Below are positions 8,587 through 15,749 of a DNA stretch of 64,000 bases, one piece after another; position 1 is the first letter of the stretch; each line of letters begins with the position of its first letter. The translations under genes were made by a program, and so were the position numbers. Under the pieces are notes generated by a model, which did not search any database, was not told the origin of the DNA, and worked only from the letters and a program-made list of their open reading frames with translations. The stretch is from CAYMKL01 sp964390805 (GTDB lineage Bacteria > Chloroflexota > Anaerolineae > VGOG01), in the NCBI GenBank assembly GCA_964390805.1, contig CAYMKL010000011.1:18043-82042 (forward strand). Reading direction: 5' to 3'.

Positions 8587-8727
8587 GTGGGAAGGAGGTG
8601 ATGTTCCGCGATAGAAGCAGAGTCACAGTGCGGGCTGCCGGACCTTGGCAGCCGTGGTATGACCGGGAGAGGATAGGGGTCATATCCTACTGAATCCAGA
8701 AGAAGAAGAACCCAAGGAGGAGAGAAA
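8587..8727 (+). promoter_or_regulatory. Structured 5' leader of binding-protein gene 1
   Basis: The leader begins with CGTGGGAAGGAGGTGATG, in which AAGGAGGTGAT (8592-8602) is the full complement of the 16S rRNA tail. It then has hairpin GGCTGCC/GGCAGCC (8633-8653) and hairpin TATGACC/GGTCATA (8658-8684), and finally the real ribosome site AAGGAGGAG before ATG 8728. The same order and near-identical motifs precede the second binding-protein gene at 18412-18550. No conserved leader peptide: here an ATG after the first site gives a 30-codon frame, but in the other copy it stops after two codons. Confidence 0.7.
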
Positions 8728-10338
8728 ATGAAACGATCACTATTTACGATTTTGGCTTTGCTGGTGGCGGTGAGCATGATCTTGACTGCTTGCGCCCCCA
8801 AAGCCACACCTACCCCGACCCCCAAGCCGGCGCCTACTGCGACCCCCAAGCCGGTGGAAAAGCCCACCGAGACCCCACCGGTCGAAGTCGAAGAGGAAGA
8901 GGCCACGGCATTGAGTCTCTGGTATCACGGGGCTGGCAACCCGGAGGAGCGTTCGGTGATCGTACAGATCATTGAGGACTTCAACGCTTCGCAGGGTGAG
9001 TATGTTGTCGAGATGCAGGACTTCCCCCAGGACAGCTACAACGAATCCATCGTGGCGGCTGCCTTGGCGGGTGATCTTCCTGACATCATCGACATGGACG
9101 GGCCGGTGATGCCCAACTGGGCCTGGGCAGGCTATCTCGTACCGCTCGATCTTTCCGCAGGCGCCCTCGACGGGTTCCTGCCCGGCGCGATCGGTGAATG
9201 GGACGGCGAGGTCTACTCGGTTGGTCTGTGGGATGCAGCCTGCGCGATGTACGCCCGTCGCTCGGTGCTGGAGGCGAATGGTATCCGTATCCCCACGCTC
9301 GATGAGCCGTGGACGTTTGAAGAGTTCGATGCGGCGCTTGAAACCCTGCAAGCCACCGGCGAGTTTGAATACGCCTTTGACCCTGGTATGGCCTGGACGG
9401 GTGAGTGGTATCCTTATGCCTTCTCGCCCTTCCTGCAGAGCTTTGGTGGCGACATCATCGACCGCTCCAACTATCTGACGGCTGAAGGTGTCCTCAACGG
9501 CGACGAAGCGATCGCCTTTGGCGAGTGGTGGCAGAGCCTGTTTGAACGAGGCCTGTCGCCTGGCACGTCTCAGGACAGCGCCGACCGTGACACCGGCTTC
9601 ATAGACGGCAAATATGCATTGCAGTGGAACGGCAACTGGGCGGCTGTCGCTGCGCTCGACGCACACGGCGATGACATGTTGTTCTTGCCAGCGCCCGATT
9701 TCGGCCACGGTCCAAAGATCGGTGCCGCTTCCTGGCAGTATGGCATCTCGTCGAGCAGCGAGCACCCAGAGGGAGCCAATGCTTTCATCGAGTTCGCCAT
9801 CCAGGGAAAATACTCGGCAATGTTCTCCGACGTCAACGGCCTGGCGCCAACAACGTTGAGTGCAGCAACTCTCACAAAGGGCTACGCGCCGGGTGCTCCG
9901 CTCGAGGTGTTCTTTGGTCTCAGCAAGGCGCAGGCCTTGATCCGGCCACCAACACCGGCCTACCTGTCGGCGGCCCTCACCTTCGAGAAGGCGATGGCCG
10001 ACATCGCCAACGGGGCGGATGTCGTGAACGCGCTTGATGCTGCCGTTGACGAGATCGATGCCGACATCGAGGCCAACAACGGATACGGCTTCACCGGTGA
10101 GGTTATGGCGCCATCGGCCGAGGCCACGGCATTGAGTCTCTGGTATCACGGGGCTGGCAACCCGGAGGAGCGTTNNNNNNNNNNNNNNNNNNNNNNNNNN
10201 NNNNNNNNNNNNNNNNNNNNNNNNNNNNNNNNNNNNNNNNNNNNNNNNNNNNNNNNNNNNNNNNNNNNNNNNNNTGCTGCCGTTGACGAGATCGATGCCG
10301 ACATCGAGGCCAACAACGGATACGGCTTCGGCAACTAA
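8728..10338 (+). CDS. Sugar ABC importer binding lipoprotein 1, tandem-domain, gapped
   Basis: A family 1 extracellular solute-binding protein. It has a signal with lipobox LTAC (Cys near residue 21), a TPTP/KP linker to about residue 57, then a domain starting EATALSLWYHGAG. After about 407 residues the sequence reads GFTGEVMAPSA and the domain starts again with EATALSLWYHGAGNPEER, until 100 N. After the gap the domain end (AAVDEIDADIEANNGYGF) returns, closing with GN-stop. The end of copy 1 and the end of copy 2 differ, so this is a real duplication and not a misplaced read. Equal copies would require 1084 missing nt, giving 864 residues in frame. It is the likely receptor for the permeases at 10460 and 11596. 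The ligand is unknown. Confidence 0.88.
   Translation: MKRSLFTILALLVAVSMILTACAPKATPTPTPKPAPTATPKPVEKPTETPPVEVEEEEATALSLWYHGAGNPEERSVIVQIIEDFNASQGEYVVEMQDFPQDSYNESIVAAALAGDLPDIIDMDGPVMPNWAWAGYLVPLDLSAGALDGFLPGAIGEWDGEVYSVGLWDAACAMYARRSVLEANGIRIPTLDEPWTFEEFDAALETLQATGEFEYAFDPGMAWTGEWYPYAFSPFLQSFGGDIIDRSNYLTAEGVLNGDEAIAFGEWWQSLFERGLSPGTSQDSADRDTGFIDGKYALQWNGNWAAVAALDAHGDDMLFLPAPDFGHGPKIGAASWQYGISSSSEHPEGANAFIEFAIQGKYSAMFSDVNGLAPTTLSAATLTKGYAPGAPLEVFFGLSKAQALIRPPTPAYLSAALTFEKAMADIANGADVVNALDAAVDEIDADIEANNGYGFTGEVMAPSAEATALSLWYHGAGNPEERXXXXXXXXXXXXXXXXXXXXXXXXXXXXXXXXXXAAVDEIDADIEANNGYGFGN
10175..10274. other. Scaffold gap of 100 N inside binding-protein gene 1
   Basis: Exactly 100 N, a conventional placeholder. 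The left flank equals 8899-8953 and the right flank equals sequence from 10038 of the first domain copy, so the gap stands for positions 8954-10037 of a second copy, about 1084 nt. Confidence 0.9.
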
Positions 10339-10378
10339 GTTATGGGATGAGTACAGGTACTCTTCCTGCGCTAGTCTT

Positions 10379-10420
10379 GGCTGTGGGCGGTAACTTCCAC
10401 CGGGGGTTCCGCCCACAGCC
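10379..10420 (+). promoter_or_regulatory. Intercistronic hairpin between receptor and permease
   Basis: GGCTGTGGGCGG (10379-10390) pairs perfectly with CCGCCCACAGCC (10409-10420), with no U-run after it. Such stems after binding-protein genes commonly raise receptor mRNA over permease mRNA, by 3'-end protection or partial termination. Confidence 0.75.
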
Positions 10421-10459
10421 CTTAATTCGCAATCATACAATCGCAAGATGGAGGTATTT

Positions 10460-11599
10460 ATGGCTACCACAACCAAGGTCAAGGTCCCTCCAGGTCAGCT
10501 CCAAACTCAACCGCCGCGCAGACTCAAAGACCGGCAACTGGAGGCTCGGGCCGGTTGGCTGATGGCCGGCCCGGCGATCGTGCTTCTGCTGGCCTTCCTG
10601 ATCATTCCGTTCTTCTTGGCATTCATCCTTGCGTTCACCAACCAACGGCTCATCTCACCCAACCCGACGGAGTACGTCGGATTCCGCAACTTCGCCCGGT
10701 TGCTGACGGTTCGGACTCTGACCCTTGATCCCATCGTCGACGAGGCGAGTGGTGAGCTGGTGCTCGATGAAGAAGGGAACCTCACCTACCCACGCGTGCG
10801 TACGTTTACCCGCAAAAATCCAGAGTACCCCCAATACGATGGCCTTCAGGAATGGAGGTCCTGGAACCGGGGCCAGACCCGGTGGGTGTTGCTGGCCGGC
10901 GACACCGTATTTATGCGCTCGCTCATCAACACCTTCGCTTTTGCCTTGGTCGTCGTTCCGATTCAGGGTGGACTGGGCCTGCTTCTGGCTCTGATCATTA
11001 ACCAGCGCACGGCCGGGGTCAATATCTTCCGCACCGTTTACTTCATGCCGGTCGTCGTCTCGATGGTCGTCGTCTCGCTCCTCTGGCGCTTCATTTACGA
11101 CGGGCAAAACGGGCTCCTCAACACGGTCCTCGGGTTCCTGACTTTTGGTGGCTTTGCGCCCGTCGACTGGCTCGGTAATCCCTCGACCGCCCTGCCGGCG
11201 GTCATAGTGATGTCGATCTGGCAGGGAGTCGGCTTTCACATGGTGATCTGGTTGGCCGGATTGCAGACCATTCCCTTTGTTCTGTACGAAGCCGCCTCAG
11301 TTGAAGGCGCGAATGCCTGGCAAAAGTTCAAGCATGTCACCTGGCCGGGTCTCCACAACACCGCAGTGTTTGTGCTGGTCACCATCACCATGCAGGCCTT
11401 CGGGCTTTTCACGCAAATCGACGTGATGACCCGGGGCGGGCCGCTAGATTCGACCACGACCGTTATCTTCCAGGCTGTCCAGAAAGGTTTCGAGAAGCAA
11501 GACATCGCCTACGGCTCGGCGATCTCCGTTGTATTCTTCATTATGGTGCTGACCGTGGCGCTTATTCAGCGTTACGTGACGCGGGAGGAAAGTTCATGA
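10460..11599 (+). CDS. Sugar ABC importer permease, MalF-type
   Basis: The start is ATG 10460 (MATTTKVKVP), with GGAGGT five bases upstream; an in-frame ATG at 10448 would overlap that site. The 379-residue membrane protein has about six hydrophobic segments. A soluble insertion of about 90 residues follows the first segment. The EAA loop (EAASVEGANAWQKFKHVTWP) near residue 280 contacts the ATPase. It forms the inner-membrane channel with the MalG-type partner, whose ATG overlaps its stop by 4 nt. No ATPase is encoded in this operon; the MalK-like protein at 25610 probably serves it. Confidence 0.93.
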   Translation: MATTTKVKVPPGQLQTQPPRRLKDRQLEARAGWLMAGPAIVLLLAFLIIPFFLAFILAFTNQRLISPNPTEYVGFRNFARLLTVRTLTLDPIVDEASGELVLDEEGNLTYPRVRTFTRKNPEYPQYDGLQEWRSWNRGQTRWVLLAGDTVFMRSLINTFAFALVVVPIQGGLGLLLALIINQRTAGVNIFRTVYFMPVVVSMVVVSLLWRFIYDGQNGLLNTVLGFLTFGGFAPVDWLGNPSTALPAVIVMSIWQGVGFHMVIWLAGLQTIPFVLYEAASVEGANAWQKFKHVTWPGLHNTAVFVLVTITMQAFGLFTQIDVMTRGGPLDSTTTVIFQAVQKGFEKQDIAYGSAISVVFFIMVLTVALIQRYVTREESS

Positions 11600-12483
11600 C
11601 AACCCGACAAAATGTGCGAGGCCGCTGGCACACGTTGGCTTTCGGCGGTCGTTACCTGTTGATGACCCTGCTAGGCATGGTTTTCGTTCTCCCGATGGTG
11701 TTCATGGTGGTTTCGTCGCTGAAACCGGAGCTGCAGCTTCTTCGGGATTCCGCGTCTTTTAGGGCCTTCCTGCCTGTCGGAGACCTCTCCTTGCAGAATT
11801 ACGTGGAGGCGTTTGAGCGGGCGCCGGTGGTCCGTTTCATTTCCAACTCGGTCCTGGTCACCATGGTCACCGTGATCTTGGGCCTCTTTGTGAACTCGCT
11901 GGCGGCCTTTTCGCTCGCCAGCCTGCGGTGGAAAGGGAAGGAGATTGTGCTTTCGGTGATCATCGCGACGTTTATCGTGCCGTTCGAGACCATTGCCGTC
12001 CCGCTACTGCTGGTTGCGAGTCGCTTGCCCTGGATTGGCCCCGACGGCCTCAGCCAGGGTTGGCTCAATACTTATCATGTGCAGATTATTCCCTTCATCG
12101 TTGACGCCTTTTCAATCTTCCTCTTCGTCCAGTTCTTCAAATCGCTGCCGGAGGAACTGATCGAGGCAGCCCGGATCGACGGGGCTGGCTGGTTCCAGAT
12201 CTACTCGCGGGTGTTCGTCCCCATCTCGGGCCCGGTATTCGCCACCGCCGCCATTCTCAGGGGCCTTTACATGTGGAATCAGTACTTGTGGCCCATTATG
12301 GTGGTCCAGAGCGGGGATTACCGCCCGGTCATGGTGGGTCTCCAATACTTCTTCCAACGCGATGTCGCCTGGGCGCAAGTCATGGCCTACCTGTCGACCA
12401 TCACGATTCCGCTACTCATCCTCTACCTGGCTCTTCAGCGCGCCTTCGTCGAGAGCATAGCCTCGAGTGGGATTAAAGGATAG
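11596..12483 (+). CDS. Sugar ABC importer permease, MalG-type
   Basis: A 295-residue polytopic membrane protein starting at an ATGA overlap with the MalF-type gene. Hydrophobic segments begin near residues 17, 82, 115, 160 and 205. The EAA loop is EAARIDGAGWFQIYSRVFVP. It ends in SGIKG, like many MalG-type permeases, and is the obligate partner of the preceding permease. A close paralogue lies at 13611-14486, so this subunit has been duplicated locally. Confidence 0.93.
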   Translation: MTTRQNVRGRWHTLAFGGRYLLMTLLGMVFVLPMVFMVVSSLKPELQLLRDSASFRAFLPVGDLSLQNYVEAFERAPVVRFISNSVLVTMVTVILGLFVNSLAAFSLASLRWKGKEIVLSVIIATFIVPFETIAVPLLLVASRLPWIGPDGLSQGWLNTYHVQIIPFIVDAFSIFLFVQFFKSLPEELIEAARIDGAGWFQIYSRVFVPISGPVFATAAILRGLYMWNQYLWPIMVVQSGDYRPVMVGLQYFFQRDVAWAQVMAYLSTITIPLLILYLALQRAFVESIASSGIKG

Positions 12484-12502
12484 GTGTGAAAGGAGCTAGT
12501 AG

Positions 12503-12580
12503 ATGGTAATCATAACCACTTCCCGGCCCTACGGTAGCGGCGCCGATGAAGTTGCCGCCCGCGTGGCTCACATTTCGTAA
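12503..12580 (+). pseudogene. Remnant of cytidylate-kinase-like gene
   Basis: An ATG with ribosome site AAAGGAG starts a 25-codon frame reading MVIITTSRPYGSGADEVAAR, then VAHIS and stop. The ITxSRxYGSGxxEVAxR pattern is the N-terminal P-loop region of cytidylate-kinase-like proteins; nothing of the remaining 150-200 residues follows. It looks like the stub of a gene cut by the rearrangement that brought in the pentapeptide-repeat and extra MalG genes. Confidence 0.45.
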
Positions 12581-12611
12581 TTCCCCATTTCTAGACTAGT
12601 AGGAGGGAAAA

Positions 12612-13430
12612 ATGACCAACCGTAGCTTACGCTGGCAGTTGATCAGTGTAGTATTAACAGTGCTATTCTTAAGCGGGTGTAGCTCTACTTCACAGCAGCC
12701 AGAGCCACCAACCCCATCTCCCACGGCCGCCGAAATCTCAACAGAAGTATCGACTACGGTGCAACTACCAGAAGGGTGTCCGCCAGATTGTGCATACACC
12801 GATCTAAGCCACGCCAACCTATCCAAGGCCAACCTATCCGAGGCTGATCTGCATCAGGCCGATCTGAGCGGGGCCAACCTATCCAAGGCTGATCTGCGTG
12901 GGGCCAATCTGGGTGGGGCTATACTGGACGAGGCCGATCTGAGCGGGGCCAACCTGGACGGGGCCTATCTGTCCGCTGTCGATCTGTTCGATGCCGATCT
13001 GTCCGGGGCCGATCTGTCCGACGCCGATCTGTCCGATGCCGATCTGCGCGTGGCCAACCTATCCCAGGCCAGACTGCGCGAGGCCAACCTGTTCGAGGCT
13101 GATCTGGCCGAGGCCGATCTGTCCGAAGCCGATCTGTCCGAGGCCAAACTGGACGGAGTCATCCTGTCCGAGGCCAATCTGCGCGGGGCCAATCTGCATG
13201 GGGCCGACCTGACCAGTGCCAACCTGTCCGGGGCCGATCTGGAGGAAGCCGACTTGACTAATACCAACCTGGTCGCAGCCGATCTGCGCAGGACCAACCT
13301 AATCGCGGCCGACCTGAGCGGGGCCCGCCTGGCCGGGGCCACCCTGGCCGGGGCTACCTATAGCAGCGACACAAAATGGCCGGATGATTTTGACCCTGTC
13401 AAGGCTGGAGCCGAATTATTTGAGGAATAG
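12612..13430 (+). CDS. Pentapeptide-repeat lipoprotein
   Basis: A 272-residue protein with a signal and lipobox LSGC (Cys near residue 23), a Pro/Ser/Thr linker to about residue 50, then a long uninterrupted run of A(D/N)LSxA pentapeptide repeats from about residue 60 to 250. These form a right-handed quadrilateral beta-helix. The DNA shows the repeat as GCCGATCTGTCCG units. A GTAGGAGGGAAAA ribosome site precedes the ATG. It is exported and lipid-anchored; the role is unknown, possibly adhesion or protein interaction at the cell surface. It separates two copies of MalG-type permease, and base use in the repeat differs from its neighbours. Confidence 0.9.
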   Translation: MTNRSLRWQLISVVLTVLFLSGCSSTSQQPEPPTPSPTAAEISTEVSTTVQLPEGCPPDCAYTDLSHANLSKANLSEADLHQADLSGANLSKADLRGANLGGAILDEADLSGANLDGAYLSAVDLFDADLSGADLSDADLSDADLRVANLSQARLREANLFEADLAEADLSEADLSEAKLDGVILSEANLRGANLHGADLTSANLSGADLEEADLTNTNLVAADLRRTNLIAADLSGARLAGATLAGATYSSDTKWPDDFDPVKAGAELFEE

Positions 13431-13434
13431 CAGA

Positions 13435-13614
13435 ATGACTGAAGACAGAACCGTTGAGCTTTATTACTCAGCGCTGAGTTCAGGCGTCTCAAGAATAGAT
13501 GTCAAAATCGATCGAGCAGTCTGCAAACACCTCATTCGAATTTGCCTATTCCCCCGTATTGACGTGTCTATCTCATACGACTGTGAAGATGAAAAATCGG
13601 ATCAAGGCAAATGA
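13435..13614 (+). CDS. Hypothetical 59-residue protein
   Basis: An ATG at 13435 lies just past the pentapeptide gene stop and the frame ends in an ATGA overlap with the orphan permease. The product (MTEDRTVELYYSALSSG...) has no recognised motif and no hydrophobic segment. The permease overlap is the main support; it could equally be the scrambled remainder of a lost MalF-type gene, though no MalF similarity is visible. Confidence 0.3.
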   Translation: MTEDRTVELYYSALSSGVSRIDVKIDRAVCKHLIRICLFPRIDVSISYDCEDEKSDQGK

Positions 13615-14486
13615 TTGTTCAAAAAAGGCGGGGTTATGTATGCAAGTTGGCAACTATTCCCCGCTATGTGTTGATGATCTTGCTGGCGCTGATATTCGCA
13701 CTACCAATCATATACATGGTGGTTTCATCATTGAAGCCGTATTGGCAGATTCTGCGGGACACCTCGTCCATACGTGCTTTTCTGCCAGTCGGTGATCTCT
13801 CTTTCGCGAATTACAAAGAAGTATTCAGACGAGTGCCAGTTGCCCGCTTCTTATTGAATTCGGTATTGGTTACCTCTCTTACTGTGATAAGCGGTCTCTC
13901 TGTAAACTCAATGGCGGGCTTTGCACTTTCCCGTCTCAAGTGGAAAGGACAGCAGCTTATCTTATCGGTGATCATCACTACAATTATCATACCGTTCAAG
14001 GCAATTGCGATCCCACTGCTGTTAATCGTAAATAACCTTCCCTGGATCAATGCTGATGGCATCACCCTAGGTTGGTTCAACTCCTATCATGTGCAGATCG
14101 TCCCTTTCATCGCTAATGCCTTTTCAATCTACTTATTTGTCCAATTCTTCAAAGGGTTACCTGATGAGCTGTTTGACGCAGCCCGGATTGACGGTGCGAA
14201 TTGGTTTCAGGTCTTTCTGCGTGTAGTTGTCCCGCTATCAGGACCTGTCTACGCAACGGTCGCCATTCTCCATCTCCTTGCCATGTGGAATCAATACTTG
14301 TGGCCTTCATTAGTAATCCAGACCGATCAGTTTCGGCCAATCATGGTAGGCTTTGGATACGTTTATGGTTGGGGTGGGGTGAGCATGGCGTATTTGATAA
14401 TTGCATCGCTCCCTGTCCTGATACTCTTCTTTGTATTCCAGCACTCTTTCATCAAGAGCATCGGCACAACAAGTTTCAAAGGGTGA
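13611..14486 (+). CDS. Orphan MalG-type permease, paralogue of 11596 gene
   Basis: A 291-residue permease that aligns almost end to end with the MalG-type protein at 11596 (shared runs AFLPVGDLS, YHVQI.PFI, FSI.LFVQFFK, MWNQYLWP). The EAA loop DAARIDGANWFQVFLRVVVP is intact. No MalF-type partner, receptor or ATPase is adjacent. The DNA is visibly more AT-rich than the first copy. It may swap into the first transporter in place of the other MalG, or be the survivor of a decayed importer. No frameshift is seen. Confidence 0.88.
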   Translation: MIVQKRRGYVCKLATIPRYVLMILLALIFALPIIYMVVSSLKPYWQILRDTSSIRAFLPVGDLSFANYKEVFRRVPVARFLLNSVLVTSLTVISGLSVNSMAGFALSRLKWKGQQLILSVIITTIIIPFKAIAIPLLLIVNNLPWINADGITLGWFNSYHVQIVPFIANAFSIYLFVQFFKGLPDELFDAARIDGANWFQVFLRVVVPLSGPVYATVAILHLLAMWNQYLWPSLVIQTDQFRPIMVGFGYVYGWGGVSMAYLIIASLPVLILFFVFQHSFIKSIGTTSFKG

Positions 14487-14591
14487 GCAAATCATTTGTA
14501 GCTTCAGTGAATCACAATATGGCTCAGCTGCCCGTCCCCGGGCGGCCCGAGGACGGGCCTTAGAGCAAAAATCGTGATCTACTGAGCTTGG

Positions 14592-14715
14592 CAATGTTAA
14601 CTTCCATCAAACGATGGGTCAGTGTTCGTAGTAAGGCACGAAACGGAGTGGAGTGCCGGCACAAACGGCACTCCGCTCGCGCTTCGTGGCTGACTACGAG
14701 CAAAACCGAACATTG
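14592..14715. repeat. Long imperfect palindrome
   Basis: Outer arms are CAATGTT (14592-14598) and AACATTG (14709-14715). The inner arms run from CGTAGT (14627) through GAGTGCCG to a 7-nt loop, then back through CGGCACTC to ACTACG (14698). A separate GC stem GCCCGTCC/GGACGGGC lies at 14530-14558. It could be a MITE-like insertion, or a bidirectional barrier between the permease and the next operon. Otherwise nothing is seen in 14487-14753. Confidence 0.6.
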
Positions 14716-14753
14716 TCGAGGTGGGTAGTCATTCCACATATGAGGTAGATGAA

Positions 14754-15749
14754 ATGGCATTGAGACTACCAGACAAGTGGGTGTGGGACTTCTGGTTGGC
14801 CCAAGATGGGTCAGACTATCATATATTCTATCTCCAAGCGCCGCGCTCACTGAAGAACGAGAAGCTGCGCCATTGGAATGTTTCGGTTGGTCACGCCGTA
14901 TCGCAAGACCTTTGTAATTGGGAAATTATGCCCGACGCTTTACGCCCCGGTTCTCCCCAAATGTGGGATGACTATACTACCTGGACCGGCAGCATTATCA
15001 AACACAATGGATTGTGGTATTTTTTCTACACCGGATCAAATCATGCCGAAAAAGGGTTAATTCAGCGTGTTGGTTTGGCCACCTCTACCGATTTGCTCAC
15101 TTGGGAGAAGCATCCGGATAATCCACTTATTGAGGCCGATCCTCAGTGGTATGAACTGCTTAACCTGGACCTTTGGCACGATCAGACCTGGCGAGACCCC
15201 TGGGTCTTTCGTCACTCGGACAAGGGCGACTTCCACGCCTTTATCACCGCCCGCGTCAGTCACGGTCCGGCCGATGGACGCGGCGTAATCGCCCACGCTC
15301 GATCCCGAGATTTGACCAAGTGGGAGGTGCTGCCACCGGTGACCGAGCCGGGCGATTTTGGCTACATGGAAGTGCCGCAATTGGTAGAAATCAACGGTCG
15401 GCATTACTTGGTTTTCTGCACAGCCGCCAGCACCCATTCGGCCCACTGGCGTCAGCGCACCGGCCTGGAACCGGTCACCGGTACCCACTATCTAGTCGCC
15501 GATGACCCCCTGGGCCTCTTTCGCCTCTCTACTGATGAATTCCTGGTCGGCGATAAGACCGGTTCGCTATACGCCGGCAAATTGGTGCAGAGTCCTGATA
15601 GCGATTGGGTCTTCCTGGCCTGGCATAAGTTCGCCCCTGATGGGACGTTCATCGGCGAGTTGAGCGATCCATTTCCCGTTGCAGTAGATCGAATGGGAGA
15701 TATGTCAGTAGATCGGTCCAAACATGAAAGTCAAACAGCACACAACTGA
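14754..15749 (+). CDS. GH-J clan glycosidase (GH32/GH68-like)
   Basis: The start is ATG 14754 (MALRLPDKWVWDFW) with GAGGT upstream; an in-frame GTG at 14721 lacks one. The 331-residue five-bladed beta-propeller has the three acid positions of the beta-fructosidase clan: WDFW (nucleophile Asp near residue 12), WRDPWVF (transition-state Asp near 147) and MEVPQL (acid/base Glu near 206). The usual NDPNG and ECP motifs are replaced by DFWLAQDG and EVP, so the substrate may differ from sucrose or fructan. No signal peptide. It overlaps the GT4 gene by 26 nt, so the two are co-translated. Confidence 0.78.
   Translation: MALRLPDKWVWDFWLAQDGSDYHIFYLQAPRSLKNEKLRHWNVSVGHAVSQDLCNWEIMPDALRPGSPQMWDDYTTWTGSIIKHNGLWYFFYTGSNHAEKGLIQRVGLATSTDLLTWEKHPDNPLIEADPQWYELLNLDLWHDQTWRDPWVFRHSDKGDFHAFITARVSHGPADGRGVIAHARSRDLTKWEVLPPVTEPGDFGYMEVPQLVEINGRHYLVFCTAASTHSAHWRQRTGLEPVTGTHYLVADDPLGLFRLSTDEFLVGDKTGSLYAGKLVQSPDSDWVFLAWHKFAPDGTFIGELSDPFPVAVDRMGDMSVDRSKHESQTAHN

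Noticed and set aside
8603..8692. 30-codon leader peptide after the upstream AAGGAGGTG
   Set aside because: The ATG is too close to the ribosome site, and the equivalent frame in the second leader stops after two codons.
8740..10482. Long - strand open frame across binding-protein gene 1
   Set aside because: It is antisense to a well-supported lipoprotein gene and spans the N gap.
12965..13342. - strand frame in the pentapeptide-repeat gene
   Set aside because: It is a repeat-derived shadow (RSA/RLA repeats) of the sense pentapeptide coding sequence.
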